From contig CAJNDS010002202.1 in assembly GCA_905221605.1 (NCBI GenBank), positions 939,879 to 1,003,878 of the forward strand: 64,000 nt of DNA, given 5' to 3'. The translations under genes and the position numbers were made by a program. The notes under the pieces were generated by a model. That model ran no database searches. It was given only the letters and a program-made list of their open reading frames with translations, and was not told where the DNA came from. Source of the stretch: Symbiodinium natans. Lineage: Eukaryota; Sar; Dinophyceae; Suessiales; Symbiodiniaceae. Shown here piece by piece: positions 61,001-64,000 of this stretch. Numbering within the stretch: position 1 is the first letter of the stretch; every line of letters starts with the position of its first letter.

Positions 61001-62884
61001 CTGCAGGCAGATTGAGTTGGGTCGACCTAAACCCAGTGCGAGGAGCGACTGCTATCAAAAAAAAGAGAAAGCTTACAAACAAACCCAAGCCCTCGGCTTG
61101 CTTTGCCCCCCCGCCCACCCGATTAATTCGTGGCCCTCGATTAGTGCGGGCCTCGGCCCGGGAATCCGGAAAAGAGCCAGCTACAAGCTTCCTGTCTCCC
61201 AAAGGAAGCAGCAACCCAAAAATTAGGAAATCCCAAGCCGCCAGAAAGCGATGATTTGCAATTGAAAATCCATCTAAAAAAACCATTTTCTCAAGGTTTC
61301 CAAAGGGATCCCTTTTTGGCCCCCGGCCCACCCGATTAATTCGTGGCCCTCGATTAGTGCGGGCCTCGGCCCGGGAATCCGGGAAAAGAGCCAGCTACAA
61401 GCTTCCTGTCTCCCAAAAGGAAGCAGCAGCCCAAAAATTAGGAAATCCCAAGCCGCCAGAAAGCGATGATCTGCAATTGAAAACCCATCTAAAAAAACCA
61501 TTTTCTCAAGGTTTCCAAAGGGATCCCTTTTTGGCCCCCGGCCCACCCGATTAATTCGTGGCCCTCGATTAGTGCGGGCCTCGGCCCGGGAATCCCGCAA
61601 AAGAGCCAGCTACAAGCTTCCTGTCTCCCAAAAGGAAGCAGTAGCCCAAAAATTAGGAAATCCCAAGCCGCCAGAAAGCGATGATTTGCAATTGAAAACC
61701 CATCTAAAAAAAACCATTTTCTCAAGGTTTCCAAAGGGATCCCTTTTTGGCCCCCGGCCCACCCGATTAATTCGTGGCCCTCGATTAGTGCGGGCCTCGG
61801 CCCGGGAATCCCGGAAAAGAGCCAGCTACAAGCTTCCTGTCTCCCAAAAGGAAGCAGTAGCCCAAAAATTAGGAAATCCCAAGCCGCCAGAAAGCGATGA
61901 TTTGCAATTGAAAATCCATCTAAAAAAACCATTTTCTCAAGGTTTCCAAAGGGATCCCTTTTTGGCCCCCGGCCCACCCGATTAATTCGTGGCCCTCGAT
62001 TAGTGCCGGCCTCGGCCCGGGAATCCCGGAAAAGAGCCAGCTACAAGCTTCCTGTCTCCCAAAAGGAAGCAGCAGCCCAAAAACTAGGAAATCCCAAGCC
62101 GCCAGAAAGCGATGATTTGCAATTGAAAATCTAAAAAAACATTGTCTCAAGGCTTCCAAAGGGATCCCTTTTTGGCCAGCTACAAGCTTCCTGTCTCCCA
62201 AAGGAAGCAGCAGCCCAAAAATTAGGAAATCCCAAGCCGCCAGAAAGCGATGATTTGCAATTGAAAATCCATCTAAAAAAACCATTTTCTCAAGGTTTCC
62301 AAAGGGATCCCTTTTTGGCCCCCGGTCCACCCGATTAATTCGTGGCCCTCGATTAGTGCGGGCCTCGGCCCGGGAATCCCGGAAAAGAGCCAGCTACAAG
62401 CTTCTGTCTCCCAAAGGAAGCAGCAGCCCAAAAATTAGGAAATCCCAAGCCGCCAGAAAGCGATGATTTGCAATTGAAAATCCATCTAAAAAAACCATTT
62501 TCTCAAGGTTTCCAAAGGGATCCCTTTTTGGCCCTCGGCCCACCCGATTAATCGTGGCCCTCGATTAATGCGGGCCTCGGCCCGGGAACCCCGGGAAAAA
62601 AGCCAGCTACAAGCTTCCTGTGGCCCAAAAAGTAGAAATCCTAAGCCGCCAGAAAGCGATGATTTGCAATTGAAAATCCATCTAAAAAACCATTTTTTCA
62701 AGGTTTCCAAGGGTACCCCTTTTTGGCCCCCGGCCCACCCGATTAATTCATGGCCCTCGATTAGTGCGGGCCTCTGCTCATGTTCCCTGAAACGTAACTG
62801 AGCGACAAAGAGTCCCAAGTCTCAAGAAGAAAAGCCCAAAATATAATTAGACATGGATGGCCCCTCATTAATCCCAAAACTTGC
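61001..62884 (-). other. 1.88 kb GC-AG intron filled by satellite
   Basis: Donor CATCAG|GCAAGT, acceptor CTGCAG|GTC, phase 0 on both sides; joining gives DTDVSHQ-VKAHIRR without a break. The satellite occupies nearly all of it. Confidence 0.75.
61108..62790. repeat. Tandem satellite, about 215 bp unit, eight or nine copies
   Basis: GATTAATTCGTGGCCCTCGA recurs at 61,121, 61,334, 61,549, 61,765, 61,980, 62,333, 62,546 (one base short) and 62,741 (one base changed), giving steps of 213, 215, 216, 215, 353, 213 and 195 bp; one copy near 62,175 lacks 77 bp. Each unit has palindromes CGGGCCTCGGCCCG and AAAGGGATCCCTTT. Long frames across it on both strands come from periodicity and are not genes. 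Confidence 0.95.
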
Positions 62885-63282
62885 CTGATGACTCACGTCA
62901 GTGTCCGTCAACTGCAACGCTGACGTCATGCCCGGCGCGATGGTGGCCTGGATCTGATGAGCCATGTTCATTGCCTTCACATTCTCATCCGTGAACGCCG
63001 CGCCCAGGCAATCACGCTGCCAGACACTCATGCCGTACTGCCTGCTTTGGCTCTTTATGATCCAGCTCATGATGATGCCGTCGCAGTTGGACGCAGGTTG
63101 TGACATGACCCGGAAATGGCGAAGGAGATGCGGCTCACGCTCACGTAGCTTCCGCCATGATTCCAGGGCGCGCCCCACACTCATGTCCTTCACATGCTTG
63201 CGCCATTGCCCATTGTAATAGTACTCCTCATTCTCTTTCCATTTCCCATCAGGAGTGATGTTATCCAAGTCGGCATGGGCTC
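62885..63282 (-). CDS. DDE-superfamily transposase-like exon
   Basis: Acceptor GCGCAGCAG|GA, 132 codons. Reads ...WRKHVKDMSVGRALESW, MSWIIKSQSRQYGMSVW, then IAPGMTSALQLTDTDVSHQ, which corresponds to the P-G-x-T-x-x-L-Q-x-x-D segment of DDE_1 (pogo/Tc1-type) transposases near the second catalytic Asp. The first catalytic Asp and DNA-binding domain would lie on other exons. Confidence 0.6.
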
Positions 63283-63365
63283 CTGCTGCGCAGCACAAAC
63301 GGAGTTAATTAGAAAGTGATTTACTGACTTTTGTTGAAGAAACGAATGTGTTTCAAGCAATGTTT

Positions 63366-63707
63366 TCAGTTTTCATGCCCATATTCCCGTCCTGGAACTA
63401 TGAGGATGGACCTCAAGCAATGCCCTTGCGGGACCTCATCCGGGTTCATGAAGCCGGTGACCAGCTGATGAGTTTCTAATGTGATGCGATAGCGATCGGC
63501 TTTCTCTTGCTTTCGCACCGTCATGTGCCTGGCCTTCCCATCTTCTGGCATGGCCAACTCCCACTCCTGCTCATTCACAGGCTCTGCTGACTCATCCGGA
63601 CTGCCCTGCGCAGCCTCGGCAGACTCATCCGGCGTGGGTCCACTGATGCCCTTCGTCTTGGCAGTCTCAGCCAGGCTCAGGGCCACCTGTTCAAACGTGG
63701 CAATCAT
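63366..63707 (-). CDS. Exon, N-terminal part of the same or a neighbouring gene
   Basis: 113 codons from ATG: IATFEQVALSLAETAKTK, then two copies of PDESAE-type sequence (acidic, disordered), then RYRITLETHQLVTGFMNP and PQGHCLRSILIVPG. Ends in TGA unless spliced near 63,370; no clean donor found. Link to the transposase exon is by position only. Confidence 0.5.
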   Translation of the reverse strand: MIATFEQVALSLAETAKTKGISGPTPDESAEAAQGSPDESAEPVNEQEWELAMPEDGKARHMTVRKQEKADRYRITLETHQLVTGFMNPDEVPQGHCLRSILIVPGREYGHEN

Positions 63708-63714
63708 TCAGCAG

Positions 63715-63872
63715 GAAGCAGCAAGGAGGAGTAGGAGTAGGAGTAGGAGAAGGAGAAGGAGAAGGAGAAGGAGAAGGAGAAGGAGAAGGAGAAGGAGAAG
63801 GAGTAGCAGTAGCAGTAGCAGTAGCAGCAGAAGTAGGAGTAGGAGTAGGAGTAGGAGTAGGAGTAGGAGTAG

Positions 63873-63932
<60 letters not shown>

Positions 63933-63952
63933 CAGTAGTAGTAATAGCAGCA

Positions 63953-64000
<48 letters not shown>
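63715..64000 (+). repeat. Compound AGGAGT/AGGAGA/AGT microsatellite
   Basis: GTAGGA, then (GAAGGA)n, (GTAGCA)n, (GTAGGA)n, then (GTA)n to the end of the window. Purine-rich on the plus strand; a mutational cascade of one trinucleotide motif. Confidence 0.95.

Noticed and set aside
60171-61226. Plus-strand ORFs of 126-175 codons opposite the Lys-rich exon, and similar ones opposite the protease
   Set aside because: Antisense shadows of GC-rich coding sequence; Met/Ser/Cys/His-rich composition and no domain.
61489-62330. Repeat protein of 72-residue units in the satellite
   Set aside because: Unit length varies (213-216 bp), frames break between copies, and phase-matched exons outside show the region is intronic.

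Overview
The window looks like nuclear DNA from a dinoflagellate (about 75% sure; another TTTAGGG-telomere protist or alga is the alternative). The reasons are plant/alveolate-type TTTAGGG repeats in very large numbers, many short exons all on the minus strand, frequent non-canonical GC-AG splice junctions next to GT-AG ones, GC-rich third codon positions in the exons, and DDE-transposase- and Ulp1-like gene families of the kind expanded in such genomes. All gene models here are read by eye from frames and splice signals; none has transcript support.

Positions 1 to about 56,500 form one type of landscape: 26-132 nt minus-strand exons (about 50 recognisable) separated by introns of a few hundred bases to several kb. 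The introns are made largely of (TTTAGGG)n, (CCCTAAA)n and degenerate or homogenised variants. In the transcript sense most introns start with UUUAGGG-type repeats just after the donor and end with CCCUAAA-type repeats before the acceptor, so the two ends of an intron are complementary. Some donors (G|GTTTAG) are supplied by the repeat itself. Three places show direct duplications that contain an AG|GC splice site and bracket telomere-like repeats, as expected if the repeats arrived as insertions that became introns or extended them. Several exons look like WD40-type beta-propeller blades, others encode probable membrane helices; more than one gene is probably present. Small inverted-repeat (MITE-like) elements and short dispersed repeat families lie in the introns, and several inverted-repeat elements carry TTTAGGG repeats at their centre.

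Positions 14,657-21,939 hold a 7.3 kb retroelement on the minus strand, bounded by identical 283 bp direct repeats and sitting in a GA/CA microsatellite. It encodes an Arg/Ser-rich ORF1, a Trp-rich, coiled-coil ORF2, and a large protein with an N-terminal GIY-YIG nuclease, a CxC motif and a reverse transcriptase. That architecture matches the N-terminal-endonuclease Penelope-like elements (Naiad/Chlamys group). ORF2 and the nuclease-RT are in the same frame, separated by one TGA in the context TGACTAG, a known readthrough context. The usual YxDD motif reads YVDN.

From about 56,500 to the end the telomere-like repeats stop. This part holds degenerate AGACCGGWCC repeats, a duplicated exon pair, and a minus-strand multi-exon gene: DDE-transposase-like exon, a 1.88 kb GC-AG intron filled by a 215 bp satellite, a Lys-rich exon, and a terminal Ulp1/C48 cysteine protease exon with an intact His-Asp-Cys set. 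The window ends in a trinucleotide/hexanucleotide microsatellite.
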